Positions 32,941-44,376 of a DNA stretch of 64,000 bases are shown one piece after another. Every line of letters starts with the position of its first letter. The stretch's first letter is position 1. The stretch comes from Echinometra lucunter (taxonomy: Eukaryota > Echinodermata > Echinoidea > Camarodonta > Echinometridae). The DNA lies in the NCBI GenBank assembly GCA_029962745.1, contig CM057151.1:40124943-40188942 (forward strand). Reading direction: 5' to 3'. Both the position numbers and the translations under genes were made by a program. The notes under the pieces were generated by a model that was not told the origin of the DNA, did no database searches, and saw only the letters and a program-made list of their open reading frames with translations.

Positions 32941-33368
32941 TGTCCAAGCAGGCAAGGTGAGCTCCGACATCTCATCAACTCGACTTCTTAGGTCCAAGAA
33001 GGCAATAATGCTAGATCCTGCATCTCCTCAATTCGAATTATTGGATCCGAGAGGGTGATAAGGCGAGATCCAGGATCTTGTCAACTAGACTTTTTGGGTC
33101 CAAGAAGCAAAAAGGCGAGATCCGGCATCTCGTCAACTCAACTTCTTTGGTCCAAGAAGCAAAAAGGCAAGATCCGACATCTCGTCAACTCGACTTCTTT
33201 GGTCCAAGAAGCAAAAAGGCGAGATCTGGCATCTCGTCAACTCGACTTCTTTGGTCCAAGAAGCAAAAAGGCGAGATCCGACATCTCGTCAACTCGACTT
33301 CTTTGGTCCAAGAAGCAAAAAGGCGAGATCTGGCATCTCGTCAACTCGACTTCTTTGGTCCAAGAAGG
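32941..33368 (+). repeat. minisatellite, about 52-bp unit (copy B)
   Basis: Same unit as 26112-26590, with one fewer core copy by my reading. Confidence 0.9.
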
Positions 33369-33505
33369 TGAGAAGATGAGGTCTTAGACCTCGTAAAGTT
33401 GACTGCTCGTAAAGTTGACTTCTTGGGTCTATAGGAAGGTGAGAAGATGAGGTCTTAGACCTCGTAAAGTTGACTGCTCGTAAAGTTGACTTCTTGGGTC
33501 TATAG
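33364..33505 (+). repeat. 71-bp unit, two copies in copy B
   Basis: GAAGGTGAGAAGATGAGGTC through GACTTCTTGGGTCTATAG occurs at 33364 and again at 33435. Copy A has a single, slightly shorter unit. Confidence 0.8.
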
Positions 33506-33531
33506 GAAGGCAAGAAGGCCAGTTATTAGAT

Positions 33532-33655
33532 GGGGTGTAACATAAAGAGATACAATCAATCTTACAATCAATTGTTTCTCTTAAGTACATGGTTTGGCAT
33601 AGACTTACGATTGATATCAATCGTAAGATTGATTGTATTTTTTATGTTACACCCC
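33532..33655. mobile_element. insertion private to copy B: GGGGTGTAACATAAA MITE
   Basis: The ends GGGGTGTAACATAAA and TTTATGTTACACCCC are inverted. Inside are further inverted motifs (GATACAATCAATCTTAC and GTAAGATTGATTGTAT; GATTGATATCAATC). Copy A reads TTATTAGATCTTGTCTAG without interruption (junction 26674/26675), so the boundaries are exact. No target-site duplication is visible. Confidence 0.75.
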
Positions 33656-33816
33656 CTTGTCTAGTAGACTACTTGGACCCAAGAAGTCAGTATAACATTC
33701 TTAGTCAGCTTTCCCTCTTTTTTTTTCTCTCTCTCTCTCTCTCTCTCTTCGTATCTCTTCTCTTAGCGCATAGACCCTTTCCAAGGTTTAATGTCCGATG
33801 CATGAACTGTTCTCTT

Positions 33817-33879
33817 CTTCTTCTTCTCTTCCTCCTTCTTCTTCTCCTCCTCCTTCTTCTTCTCCTTCTTCTTCTTCTT

Positions 33880-33942
<63 letters not shown>

Positions 33943-34032
33943 ATTATTATTATTATTATTATTATTATCATCATCATTATTGTTATTATCATTACTATTA
34001 TCATTGTAGTTATTACTGCTACTATTGTTGGC

Positions 34033-34099
<67 letters not shown>
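33817..34099 (+). repeat. compound TTC / ATT / TAG microsatellite
   Basis: A TTC/CTC tract runs into ATT triplets, then a short ATC/ATT mixture, then TAG triplets to 34099. The three triplet types join end to end. It closes the right side of copy B and suggests what the 500-N gap hides. Confidence 0.95.
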
Positions 34100-35080
34100 T
34101 TCTCCCTATTCTTCTTCCCCTCTTCTTCCTCCTTCCTCCCCCTTCCCCACCCCCCCCCCCCTCCCCTTTCTCTATTTCTCTCTCTCTCTCTCTCTCTCTG
34201 AATTTTTTCGACTAAGATTCCATTTATAACACGATAAATTGCTTTCTGTCATGACGCACGGCCGTCGCCGTCAGCATTGATATGCATAATTATTATTTCG
34301 GGAGATGCATTTTCCTTTTTTTCATGATTCAAATTATCATAATTCCTCCTCTCGGTTAAGAAAAACAACTTTCATGACAAAAGTTCCATTTTGCCACGTA
34401 CCCTTTCTGAAAAAAAGAAAGAAAAAAGAATCAGGACATTTCATTTTTTTCCCGCATGCATCGCCTGAGGGATGCGCAGCCGATCCGGAAACATCAATGC
34501 ACTTTAGAATAGAATGGAATCGATATGAAACTTTTATTTCAATTTTACTTGCATGAATAGAAAGAAAATCAACATTACATCCTGGGGGTCCATTCCCATG
34601 AGCAAAAATGTGATTTCTCAGGAAGAACACATCGTAGCAACCGTGTAATTTGAATCCGGAAATATGGGAGCTCAATTTGCCCTTCCCTTCCTCGTGAAAT
34701 GTCATTAAAATGCTAAAAGCGAAATTTTATTTTTCTTTCGGAAAAAACAGATTGAAAAGTACGACATGTGCCAGCCTGTAAGGCAGCTATCAGATTTCTG
34801 CTAGTACAAAAATACAATTGAAATGTTTCTCCTTTCCAATATACAAATAAATTTTCCTCTTTCATTTTTTCACAAATCATCTTAAATTCCTTTCTCTTTC
34901 GTATGAAACAAGGCACACGTTTTGACTCATAGATTTATGGTTTCCTCAGTTTTACATGTGAATGATAAAAAAAAATTATTGTGATTCTTTTTAAAGGCAC
35001 AATTAAGTTGTTTTGTATGGCAGTGCGTGAATACCATATTTTATTTGGCTCGTGATATACATATAATTGTTTAAACAAAG
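34100..35080. other. no gene seen; CT/poly-C tracts at left edge
   Basis: A C/T-rich stretch to 34198, then AT-rich sequence. The 122-residue minus-strand ORF at 34337-34705 has no domain or splice support that I can see. Confidence 0.5.
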
Positions 35081-35087
35081 TCATGGT

Positions 35088-35144
35088 TTCCCCCCCCCCC
35101 CCCAAAAAAAAAAAAAAACTTTTCCCGGTGTATTAACTGCTTGA

Positions 35145-35190
<46 letters not shown>
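35088..35190. repeat. poly-C/poly-A followed by (CT)n
   Basis: C13 and A15 runs (about 35091-35119), then an uninterrupted CT run to 35188. Confidence 0.95.
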
Positions 35191-35191
<1 letters not shown>

Positions 35192-36105
35192 GGCTAATTC
35201 ATAACTTCGATTAGCACTTCACTGTTATATTGTGTAGGTGTAGGGCCACCAAGTACCTTTTTGTCTTTTTTATAATAGAATTAAAGCCAAAAGCTAGTAC
35301 GACTTGTAATGGTTTCCTGATCTTATTTTGGCGTTATTCAAAATAAAAGCTGTAAATTTCTCTATAACGTAACCACACTTGTAACCATATTTTGAACATG
35401 TTGTAACATTATTTTGTTGGTTTGTTTGCATTTACTTGTGTTTCACGGAAGGGGCACTGACTGGTAGTGCCCCCTCCAAAAAAAAAAAATGAATGAATAT
35501 CCCCGCCAGTACGTCTTATCAATATATGGAGACTGATAACAAATGTCATTTGGTTGTCAATCTATGGGAGAATATAAATTTGGCAAAGAGATTTGCGGAA
35601 CATAACTCTACTGAGATTTAAAACGTTTGGAGTTATTTTTGGCTGATGCCTTTGGCAGCGTGACAGATACATAATTTTTTTTAAAATTCCCGGTAGTATA
35701 TCAACTTGTTACTTGCGAGTTTGTGATGTTATTGATTCTCAACCAAATGTCAAAGGAGAGAGAGAGAGAGGGGGAAGGGAGAGAGAGAGAGAAAGAAAGA
35801 GAGAACGGGAAAAGACGAAAAGAAGGGGATACAAAAATAGAACGAGAGGCGGGCATGGCATAACCCCTCCAACCGCCAACATCCACACGGTTAAGATGTG
35901 GTAGGCAAATACGACAGAATGAAATATGTCGCCTCTGTGACGGACTTATAGCATTATTAAACTCAGAAATGACATTATTTATGAAACGATTCGCATTCTT
36001 GAGATCATCTATAACTTGTTCTACACCTCGTAAACTTACATGCCCCTGACATCCATCTTCTTACTGAATTCCTCCTGTACAAATGCCACAAGGGAACAGG
36101 ACTAA
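35191..36105. other. no gene seen; GA-rich tract
   Basis: AT-rich sequence with a GA-rich run at about 35755-35810. Repeat-derived ORFs only. Confidence 0.55.
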
Positions 36106-36141
36106 CCCCCCCCCCCCCCCCAATCGCATAGTGCACGAAAG

Positions 36142-36172
<31 letters not shown>

Positions 36173-36260
36173 TAACGGAGAAAATCCCCATGAACACCCT
36201 CCAATTACCTTATTCACTCACTCTTATCCACCAAGTACCCCCCCCCCCCCATCCCTTCTC
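36106..36260. repeat. poly-C, (GA)n and poly-C tracts
   Basis: Poly-C at 36107-36121, GA repeat at 36141-36170, poly-C at 36239-36250. A short GTT repeat lies at about 36319-36345. Confidence 0.9.
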
Positions 36261-36712
36261 CCACATCTGCGCCCCTCAATGGTTGGACCTACGTTACAGC
36301 AGTGCCTTGCTGTATTTCTGTTGTTGTTGTTGTTGTTGTTGTTGGTTTTTTATTTCAAAATCAAAGTTTTAAAAAAAACAGATACAAAGAACATAAAACA
36401 ATGATAAAAAAGCAAGTATGTACATATCAAAACATACAATCTGAGGAATGCCCAATTTCAGTGATGTTTTTAGAACATCACTGTTCTTCCTTGGGGTCCT
36501 TTCTATACCCTGTGAATTTTATGATAGGAGTTTGTATTTAAAAGCTTCTCCCATTTTGGAGGTTCCATGCCATGCACTGTGTCCCATACGACGTGGGTCT
36601 GTACATTATCATCCTCAAATTTAAAAACAAAAACAAGTGCCCGGTAGCATTAATAAGTAACTTCTTGTATCAGTAAACAATGTATTTCCAACGAGTTTGA
36701 TCCAACTATACA

Positions 36713-36999
36713 TGGGCATCAGTCAGAGTGGTACAGGGGGACACGCTCCCTCCCCCCCCCCCCAAAAAAAAAAAATGGGGTGGGGGACACAACAGGGTAT
36801 GTTTTATTTTTATTTCATTTTATTTTTTGCTTACTTGCTTGTTCGGTGCATTTGTTGTATGTCTCCCCCCCCCCCCCATTTCATGCCCCCAACATTTTAA
36901 GCTGTGTACTCTTTCCCTTTGCTTGTCAGCAAATTTTGGACAGTGTTTGCCCCCCCCCCCCAAATGAATAAACAAATGAATAAAACGGACTGACGCCCA
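36713..36999. mobile_element. C-rich inverted-repeat element with CATGGGCGTCAGTC ends
   Basis: The left end CATGGGCATCAGTC and the right end GACTGACGCCCATG are inverted. The interior has several poly-C tracts and a poly-A tract. Similar ends occur at 44377-44645 and as solo right ends at 25810 and 39980. Small non-autonomous element; superfamily unknown. Confidence 0.5.
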
Positions 37000-37070
37000 T
37001 GCAACTATAATTTCTTCCGTAGATTATAAGGTTTACAATGATATACAGACCGATGCATTTTCATTTAACC

Positions 37071-37215
37071 TCCCCCCCCCCCCCCCCACCCTTTCTCTCT
37101 CCCCCTTCTTTCCCTCTCTTTCCCGCCCTCCCTCCTCTCATCCTCTCCTCTTCTCTCTCTCTCTCCCTCTCCCTCTCCTTCTCCCTCTCCCTCTCCTTCT
37201 CTGTCCTTCTGAACC
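37071..37215. repeat. poly-C and CT/CCT-rich tract
   Basis: Poly-C run then CTCCCTCTCC repeats. Gly/Glu- and Pro/Ser-rich ORFs on the two strands are artefacts. Confidence 0.9.
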
Positions 37216-39810
37216 TCTGACGAACTATTACAGTGCCCATTACAAGATCGCCATGACTTTGAACAGTTTCCGAAACTGTTCAACTATTTTTAGGGTTTGG
37301 ATTCATGTTCCAGTAAATTGGCACTCTAAGTCCCGCCAATGCAATGCTAATTCCTTTCGTGACATGTTCTGAATGATATAGTATAAAAGGAATGTCCATC
37401 TGTCTCTTCCAAACGGCCCGTTCAAGATCATGTGTCTCATTCTATAAAACTCGGAGCTGGCGCCTCGAAATTTTTAATTTTATGAAAGCGCGTATAGTGA
37501 AAGAGTAAAGGAATGGTGGAGATAGAGAGAAAGGGGGAAGAAAGAAAGAACTTGACAGAGAGGAGGAGACAGAGAGAGAGGCAAGGGATAAACAGACAGA
37601 ATAAGAGAGAGACAGAGTGAGACAGAGAGGAGAGAGAGAGAGCGAGAGAGAGAGAGGGGTCGTGTTTGTTAGGGGACCGAGGGGCAACATATTGATAGGA
37701 TTTTCCATCGAAAAAAAACAAATGTTTTATCATTACTCTCATGTGGGCGATATGAAAGGTAAATATGGCTCATGCTGTTAAATTTCTGGGAAGCGCAAAA
37801 GTGAAACGCTTCAACATTCTTACGAAATTTCACTCTTGATTTTATAGGTGTAAAAAATTCCATGAACTTAAGGTATTAAATAAATTCAAAAGATATGGGA
37901 TTCAATGTATAGGGGAAGAATGGACAGTAAGTATATATAATGTATGTACCCAAACAAAGTAGGGATACGGCATATAATTCAAGTGACTTCATTATAGTTT
38001 GTTTTATTTTTTTACACATGTGCTTTTTAATGCTGGGGTTTATTTACATACAAAATGAGTTGCACGAATCATCATAATGATGGTGTTAGGGTAACGGATG
38101 GACGATCCTATTCGTAGCTTCACAGATTTTCGGAAATCAAAATCAAATTGCCTTTTATCTAAAACCCCCCAATAATCGTTTTCATAATTTTTACAAAATA
38201 GTTGTCCACTACTGTACTTGGAATCCACTGTAGAGAGTTGTAACAGGAGTTGCAAAATGGGTCACGGGCCTTTAATCAGGACAACAAAAAAAAAGAATGC
38301 CTGCAAACTTTTCTCCTTTAAGGAACGGAAAAGAGATCATATTTAAAGGTTATTCGAGGATGTGTCTCTTGTGAATTTCTCCTTTAAGTTTACTTACGAG
38401 TTTTTTTTTTTTTTTTTTTTTTTGTTCACGCAACAACCAATGTACCAATGTACAACGAACTCGAGTCTAAAAGCATGATCAATCAGATAAAATATGACTA
38501 GCCAAAAATTGAAAATTGTAGCGATGCCCCTGTTTTACTTTCTCCTTTTCTTTTTCTTGTTCATCCAGAAGAGCTGTCATTTCTGTGTCCTTGTTTTTCA
38601 TCCTTTTTAAAGCAACATACAGTTTTGGTAAAAACCCAAAATATCAGTTCATGAAATTTTTCTTCCTTACAGATACCAAAAGTTCCGTGAACTGTTCCAG
38701 TTTTGCTTTTCTCGGAGTAATGTGATATGAATGAAGGTTGTAAAAAAAAAAAAAAGGATTATCGCATGTTTGTCAGTGAAATGTCCACGAATCATTTATT
38801 GATTGGTCAATCATAAGCTTGTGGAATCCATGATGTCACGGCAAAATAGATCCGCTTTGATTGGATCCAGATTGATTTTGGTCAATGGTGATATATATAT
38901 TTTTTTTTTCAGAACAGTTTCTACAAGAACATAAACACTTGATCGACTTCTGGAGGAATGTTTTACTCGGACCTTTTAGGGGGATTTACTGGGCTTCAGA
39001 ACGTTCCCTGATTACTGAATGATTATGAATACTATACAAATGTATCCGTGTTGCATAACGTAGATGTCACTATATGCTCGTTTAAATCAAGAGTCAAAAT
39101 TCTTGCGCTTCGTGGTCGCCAAACTTCACTCTTCTTTTTAAAAACAATATTGCCTTCCACGTTATTATGATTATCCTGGGGCACTTTTTATTATCAACTC
39201 AAAATAATCGTTCCGCAGAAAGAAAGTTCCTTGGCTACCTAAGGCCCAGAGGCTAATTTCCCATGGTGCATGTACGATATTATATTTTGCTCTTATCTCT
39301 TATCAAAATTCCAAATAAATTTTAGGATGACATGTTTGATATTAGGCGAACGGAGATCGGTCCTGGGGATTCGTCTTGTAAAACTGAAATTACATCCCAC
39401 GTTCTTCAGTCGACCGTGGTCTTTTGAGAATGTTTTACGGTATCTAGGTTTTTATTATTATTATTATTATTGATGTTCGTATTTCAATTTCTGGGATACG
39501 GGTGAAGGAAAGTATCGATTTCTGCTTTAAGGAATTGGCTGATCAGCATTATCGTCAAAGAAAAAATGCGTTTCGCTTTGTTGTTGCTGCTGTCAACACG
39601 CATTAAACTGATTTTTTTTTCTACCGTCACTTAAACATTGGGCACATAAAAGACCTTTTTTTCATCTTTCAGCTTGAAGGGTAGTCCGACATTGAAATAC
39701 AATAATTCAGCCCCAAGATGTAAAGAGGCAAATTGGAAGACGGCTTTTTAATCCGTTTGAAAGGAGCAATTTGTTATATGAGGGAGGCACAAGAGACTTC
39801 CATGATTATA
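37216..39810. other. no gene seen; GA-rich and poly-T tracts
   Basis: GA-rich run at 37495-37660, poly-T at 38401-38423, ATT run at 39455-39470. No ORF with a recognisable domain, no tRNA fold, no clear TIR pair. Confidence 0.5.
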
Positions 39811-39884
39811 TGCTTCTGTGTCAAGAGTTTTAGTTCAAGTTAATATAGTTGATATCGCCACATTCATTTTCTTAGCTCCAAATA

Positions 39885-40002
39885 TATTTGGGGTCCTCGG
39901 CTTAACCTTTGAGGGGACATACCCTATTGTGTCCCCCACCCTTAAACGTTTGGGGGACATGTTCCCGTGCCCCCCCCCCCCGATTGACGTCCGTGCCTGT
40001 AC
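39885..40002. repeat. C-rich sequence with inverted GGGGGACA motifs
   Basis: GGGGACATACCC, GTGTCCCCCACCC, GGGGGACATG and a poly-C run precede GATTGACGTCCGTGC, echoing the ends of the C-rich element family at 36713 and 44377. The left boundary is unclear. Confidence 0.4.
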
Positions 40003-40047
40003 TTGACGGAGCAGATACAACGAAATCATCTATTCACCACAAATATG

Positions 40048-40349
40048 TGTGGAAGCGTCGTGGTCTGGTGGTTCTGACTCTCGTCTTTCAATCAGAGGGT
40101 CGTGGGTTCGAATCCCAGCCATGGCGTTAATTTCCTTCAGCAAGAAATTCATCCACATCGTGCTGCACTCAACCCAGGTGAGGTGAATGGGTACCTGGCA
40201 GGAATTCATTCCTTGAAATGCTTGCGCGCTGTAAAAGGCTGCCGGGCTAAAGCTGGGGTAATAATATCCAAGTCCTTTGGAAGCGTATAGAGACGTTATA
40301 TCATAATGTGATATGCGCTATACAAGAACTATATATTATTATTATTATT
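40048..40349 (+). mobile_element. complete tRNA-derived SINE with target-site duplication
   Basis: The head (about 40055-40126) has A-box TGGTCTGGTGG and B-box GGTTCGAATCC. The body includes CTTCAGCAAGAAATTCATCC, ACCCAGGTGAGGTGAATGGG, AAGCG-x-ATAGAGACG and ATATGCGCTATACAAG. The tail is ATT repeats. Flanking AAATATG (40041-40047 and 40350-40356) is a 7-bp target duplication, so ends and strand are clear. The body resembles tRNA SINEs with a conserved central domain that are widespread in marine invertebrates; I cannot name the family with certainty. Confidence 0.75.
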
Positions 40350-40356
40350 AAATATG

Positions 40357-41225
40357 AATTCTGTATGCTCAGACGTACCTATGGAGGCATAACAGGGCTG
40401 TGCATGCCCCTCTCCCTCCCTCCCTCCTCCTCCCCCACTCCCCTTCATCCGTTAAAAATGGGGTCATCCACGGATATAGATGTGTCAAGACCTCAACCTT
40501 ATACCTTCGCCCTATCCACTGATCTCTATTCTACGAACAGAGATTAGTGCCCCTACCCCCTACCCCAGGCATGCCAGGTGTTTGAACGGGTGACTTTTAT
40601 TTGTATGGTGCCCTCACACTACCCCCGTTCAAGAAGTTTGGCTGCTTAAGTGATTCTATTTCAAGTTCTAGTTAAGATTTATTTCACGTCCAGATTTATA
40701 TCAGTGTTTGGTTTGAGTAATGACCCTTTCGCTACTGTGCGATGCGGTAATGATTTCAAACGTCAAGTAAGTTTAGATGCCCTTCGGGAAAAGCGCAAGA
40801 AAATGATGTTTACGTCCATTAACTGAAGTGTCTCATTCTATGATAGACAGATAAAAGTGGGGAGTGACAAAAAGACTGTTGAGCCAGATATATCGTTCTC
40901 TACCCATCAAGCTTGTATAAACAATGAGATACTAATTACTGCCCCAAAGGGCGTAACTCAAGCTAGAGATCTCAGTCTAATTATTGTCAAAGACGCCTAT
41001 TACCATGATTACTTATCATATCCATTATTCAATTTCCTTTGATGCAATCATTAATTGAAGAGGTAAGTCTGTTACACTTTTTTTTTTACTTTCAAGGGAT
41101 ATAGTTTAAATGGACTCCTTTTAACTCGTAGACATCCAAATGAGGAGTTGTCGTTATTTTTCTATAGAGTCAGTGGTGTTTCTTGATTTTTCACGAGGGT
41201 GCACTGAAAAAAAATTCCCCCCTCC
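40357..41225. other. no gene seen
   Basis: CT/poly-C patch at 40410-40445, otherwise AT-rich. No supported ORF. Confidence 0.55.
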
Positions 41226-41253
41226 CCTTTCTCTTTTCTCTCTCTTTCTCTCT

Positions 41254-41292
<39 letters not shown>

Positions 41293-41332
41293 CAGATATT
41301 TTGTGAACATCCAACCCCCGCCCCCCCCCCCA
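41220..41332. repeat. CT-rich and poly-C tract
   Basis: CTCTCTC run to 41288 and poly-C at 41319-41330. Confidence 0.9.
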
Positions 41333-41466
41333 ATCAACCAAAGTAAAAGATTATTTAAATCACATCACTTGGTCGTGACAATCATTCAATTACAAAAGTT
41401 CATATTACCGTTTTAGCGCCCTCATACTATTCGTCGATGATGCATGTCACCCTGCATGTTGAATCT

Positions 41467-41793
41467 TACTCTCTTGAAAAAAAGAAGAGAAAAAAAAAGA
41501 GTGAACGCATTCACTCTGTTAGGGGTGAATTTAAGAAAAGAGTGCATTTAGAGTGAATTAAGAGTGAATTAAGAGTAAAAATTGTGATATTCGATCTTAT
41601 AGGGGTGACCTCAGTGATGACTCAAGGATTTTGAGTTATCACTGTGGTCACCCCTTAAAGAGTGAATAAAGAGTGAATATCACCATTTTTTTTTTTACTC
41701 TTAATTCACTCTTAATTCACTCTAAATGCACTATCTTCTGAAATTCACCCCTAACAGAATGAATGCGTTCACTCTTTTTTTCAAAAGAGAGTA
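41467..41793. mobile_element. 327-bp palindromic MITE with GAGTGAA motifs, TA-flanked
   Basis: Ends TACTCTCTTGAAAAAAA and TTTTTTTCAAAAGAGAGTA are inverted, with terminal TA on both sides. Each arm repeats AGAGTGAA-type motifs (AGTGAACGCATTCACTCTG, TTAGGGGTGAATTT, TTAGAGTGAATTAAGAG), mirrored on the other arm. Near the centre GGGGTGACCTCAGTGAT pairs with ATCACTGTGGTCACCCC around GACTCAAGGATTTTGAGTT. Almost the whole element is one long hairpin. TA flanks suggest Tc1/mariner targeting. Confidence 0.75.
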
Positions 41794-43432
41794 CAGGTTG
41801 TTTGGGCCATGTGGACTTCTTCAGATATATACCACGCTGCATCATTATCCTCTACGATAATAATGCAAATTATCTATCAATCAATAGAATAGTAATTTGA
41901 ATGAATATCGAATAGTAGTATATAGTGAAGAGAACTATATACTAATGTTATAAAAATGAAATTACAGTACCATTTTGCTATAGGTTGAAGAAAAAAGACC
42001 AAAGTAACAAATGAGAGAAAGTTTATAAAAGAAAAATAGGACATATCCTTTTCAAAGAGATCAGAAATCATACATAAGCCCTATACGTATTAGCGATGCG
42101 AACATGATGCTCCCAAGTTTGTTTTGCTTTTCAAGGTTGACAGTTAACTAGTTTTAGTTGGAAAGATCACTTTAGTTGAGTGTAATCCGATTGTACGATT
42201 TTGTTTAGAGATGCAAGGTGTTCTTGTTGGATTATGTTGCTATTTAACAAGATTCTGTCACGTTTTGTTTCACTTTTGATGATCATGACAGCAGCATTTT
42301 ACTTTTTGTCGAGTATGATGCAATTTTGTTTGGTATTTTTTGTTAGTAATGTCGTTTTACTCATCATGTTCTGTTTTGTTTTTGATGTCAGGACTTTTAA
42401 ATCAGGGACATTTTGTTTCAGTTACGCTGAATGAAATCATTGCTAAATATATCGGGATATAAATATTCAATTCTGTCATCAAAGCGTAAAGAGTGAGATA
42501 TTCCGAATTGTTGCACGCATGTCTAGATACTGCAGTAATCAGTGGTCATGTATTACCAATTATGCCAAAGCGAAATGCTTTGTTTATTTCATTTGCGACT
42601 TAAATGAAAATAAAGGGCAACTGCTTTATTCTTTGTCAACCTTTTCTCACACTTTCAACACGGGTGGATTTAGGGAACGCGACGGGCCCGTTCACCCCTT
42701 TTTAAAAAACCCGACCTTTTTTTTTTGTTTTAAAAAACCTTGCATGCCTCGTTAACAACAATGAGTCCCCCCTCCCCCCCCCCCGGTGTTTTCGTGTCCC
42801 TTCAAAGTGTCAGATCCAAAGTGCCCGTTATGAGAATAAAATTTACAACCCCCCCCCCATTTAAAGCTTAATTAAGATTCTTTTTCTGCTTCAACTCAAT
42901 TAAACCAGTCGCTTTAAAGTTTTAATTTCCTTATATCGCTTATGTATGACCGTGTGAGTTATCTAAGCTCCTGAGAGACATTAAAATTAATTTTGTATTA
43001 ATTGCAAGCCCGGAGTGCACCACAGTCCCTTAACTAATTAAAGATTACTGTTTCGATAACCTTGAAGTGCTTGGACACGATATTTTCCGACGCCGTTATA
43101 TCCGGGTTTTATTTCTTCGAAGATAAACGGTTTGGCAAACTGTTTGGAGGTTTTATAGGGTTTTCTAGTGAAGAATATGAAGCGTCCTATTTGTCGCCAG
43201 AGCATTTATACAAAGGTCATGCGTCTATACAAAATTGAATGCGTGATAGGAAGAAACATTTTTTTTTTTTTTTTTTTTTTTTGCCAACGAGAAAAGATAA
43301 CTTGCATTATTAATAAGATATTATTGATAATCTTTGCAGAGAACTTTTCACACTGTATATCATAAAGATCCGATGAACATACTGCTCTTTATTCAAAACT
43401 TGTTATTTTTTAGTTACCCTTCCCCCTACCCT
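41794..43432. other. no gene seen; poly-C and poly-T tracts
   Basis: AT-rich sequence. Poly-C at 42774-42784 and 42850-42858, poly-T at 43260-43282. A Phe/Leu-rich ORF at 42201-42434 lacks a convincing domain. Confidence 0.5.
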
Positions 43433-43464
43433 CAAATAAATAAATAAATAAATAAATAAATAAA
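43432..43464. repeat. (AAAT)n microsatellite
   Basis: Seven to eight AAAT units. Confidence 0.95.
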
Positions 43465-43510
43465 AATCGGTGGAGTTGCGTCCAACTTCCTCTGATTTAT
43501 GCAGTTGCTT

Positions 43511-43673
43511 CTGGGGCCCGTTGCATAAAACTTTTGCCGGAGTTTTTTATGGCAAAATTTGAGGAAACTACGGCCAAAAAAAAATTGCCATAGTTTTCCA
43601 TTACATAAAAATTTGCCAGACTTTTTTTTTGCCAGAAAAAAAGTCTGGCAAAAGTTTTATGCAACAGGCCCCT
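43511..43673. mobile_element. palindromic MITE with GGGGCCCGTTGCATAAAAC ends
   Basis: GGGGCCCGTTGCATAAAACT then TTTGCC at the left faces GGCAAAAGTTTTATGCAACA then GGCCCC at the right. Inner motifs (TGCCAGACTTTT and AAAAAGTCTGGCA) also pair. TGCAGTTGCTT and TGCAGTTATTT at the two flanks look like a target duplication. Interior is T- and A-rich and non-coding. Confidence 0.65.
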
Positions 43674-44376
43674 GGTGCAGTTATTTCTTCGTTTTTACAC
43701 TGACTGGATGGGATAAAACATATATCGCGAGTTCGCGACCTCATAGGAAAATACACGTACTTCTTTTCTGCAACATCGGTTTCACATCGGTTTCCCTTAA
43801 ATCGTTTCCTGACTGTTTTTGCACAATTAATGATTATCTGTCAAAATTATGATAAACTTGTTCAGAAGATCGCACATCTCGAGGAATGAAATGTCATATG
43901 TCGATGTTAAACCATCTATATGGCTAGGCTCGGTCTCTCCCTGATGATGTATAGGAAACCAAAACATCACATGCCACGTTTCCGTTTCGCAAAATGATTA
44001 CTTTCTTCCTTATAAGGAAGAGAACATGCCGTGATAGGGTCATCAACAGCGCCAATATTCTAATCATACCCATGTCTTTTTGTGATTCTTGTTTCTTATT
44101 ATTTTTCAAATAATTTATTGGTATAATTAATGCTTATAATTTTTGTCTTCTGCTACTCTTCCTCCTCCTCCTCCTTCTTCTTCTATCTTTCTTTCTTTTT
44201 TTATTCTTTTTCTTCTTTTTCTTTTTCTTTTTCTTTCTCTTCCTCTTTTCTTCCTCTTCTTGGCTTCAATCATTTTATCATTTTCCTCTCCCCTTCAGCT
44301 CTCTCTCCCTCCCGTTAACTAGATATATTATTTATAAATCATAGAAGATAATCTAATATGTTATAATGAACCTAGG
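43674..44376. other. no gene seen; pyrimidine-rich tract
   Basis: CTT/TTC-rich run at 44150-44262. No supported ORF. Confidence 0.55.

Larger units (their letters stand above)
27515..33822 (+). repeat. duplicated block, copy B
   Basis: A direct repeat of copy A, colinear from the TAG edge to the TTC edge. It differs by scattered substitutions, a much longer TTC run at 30896-30965, loss of the second 274-bp unit, an extra 71-bp minisatellite unit at 33435-33505 and a private 124-bp insertion at 33532-33655. No gene is seen. A 125-residue minus-strand ORF (30411-30788) is cut short in copy A and shows no domain. Confidence 0.95.

Noticed and set aside
33589..34215. 208-residue Leu/Ile/Ser-rich ORF resembling membrane segments
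   Set aside because: It translates TTC, ATT and TAG triplet repeats.
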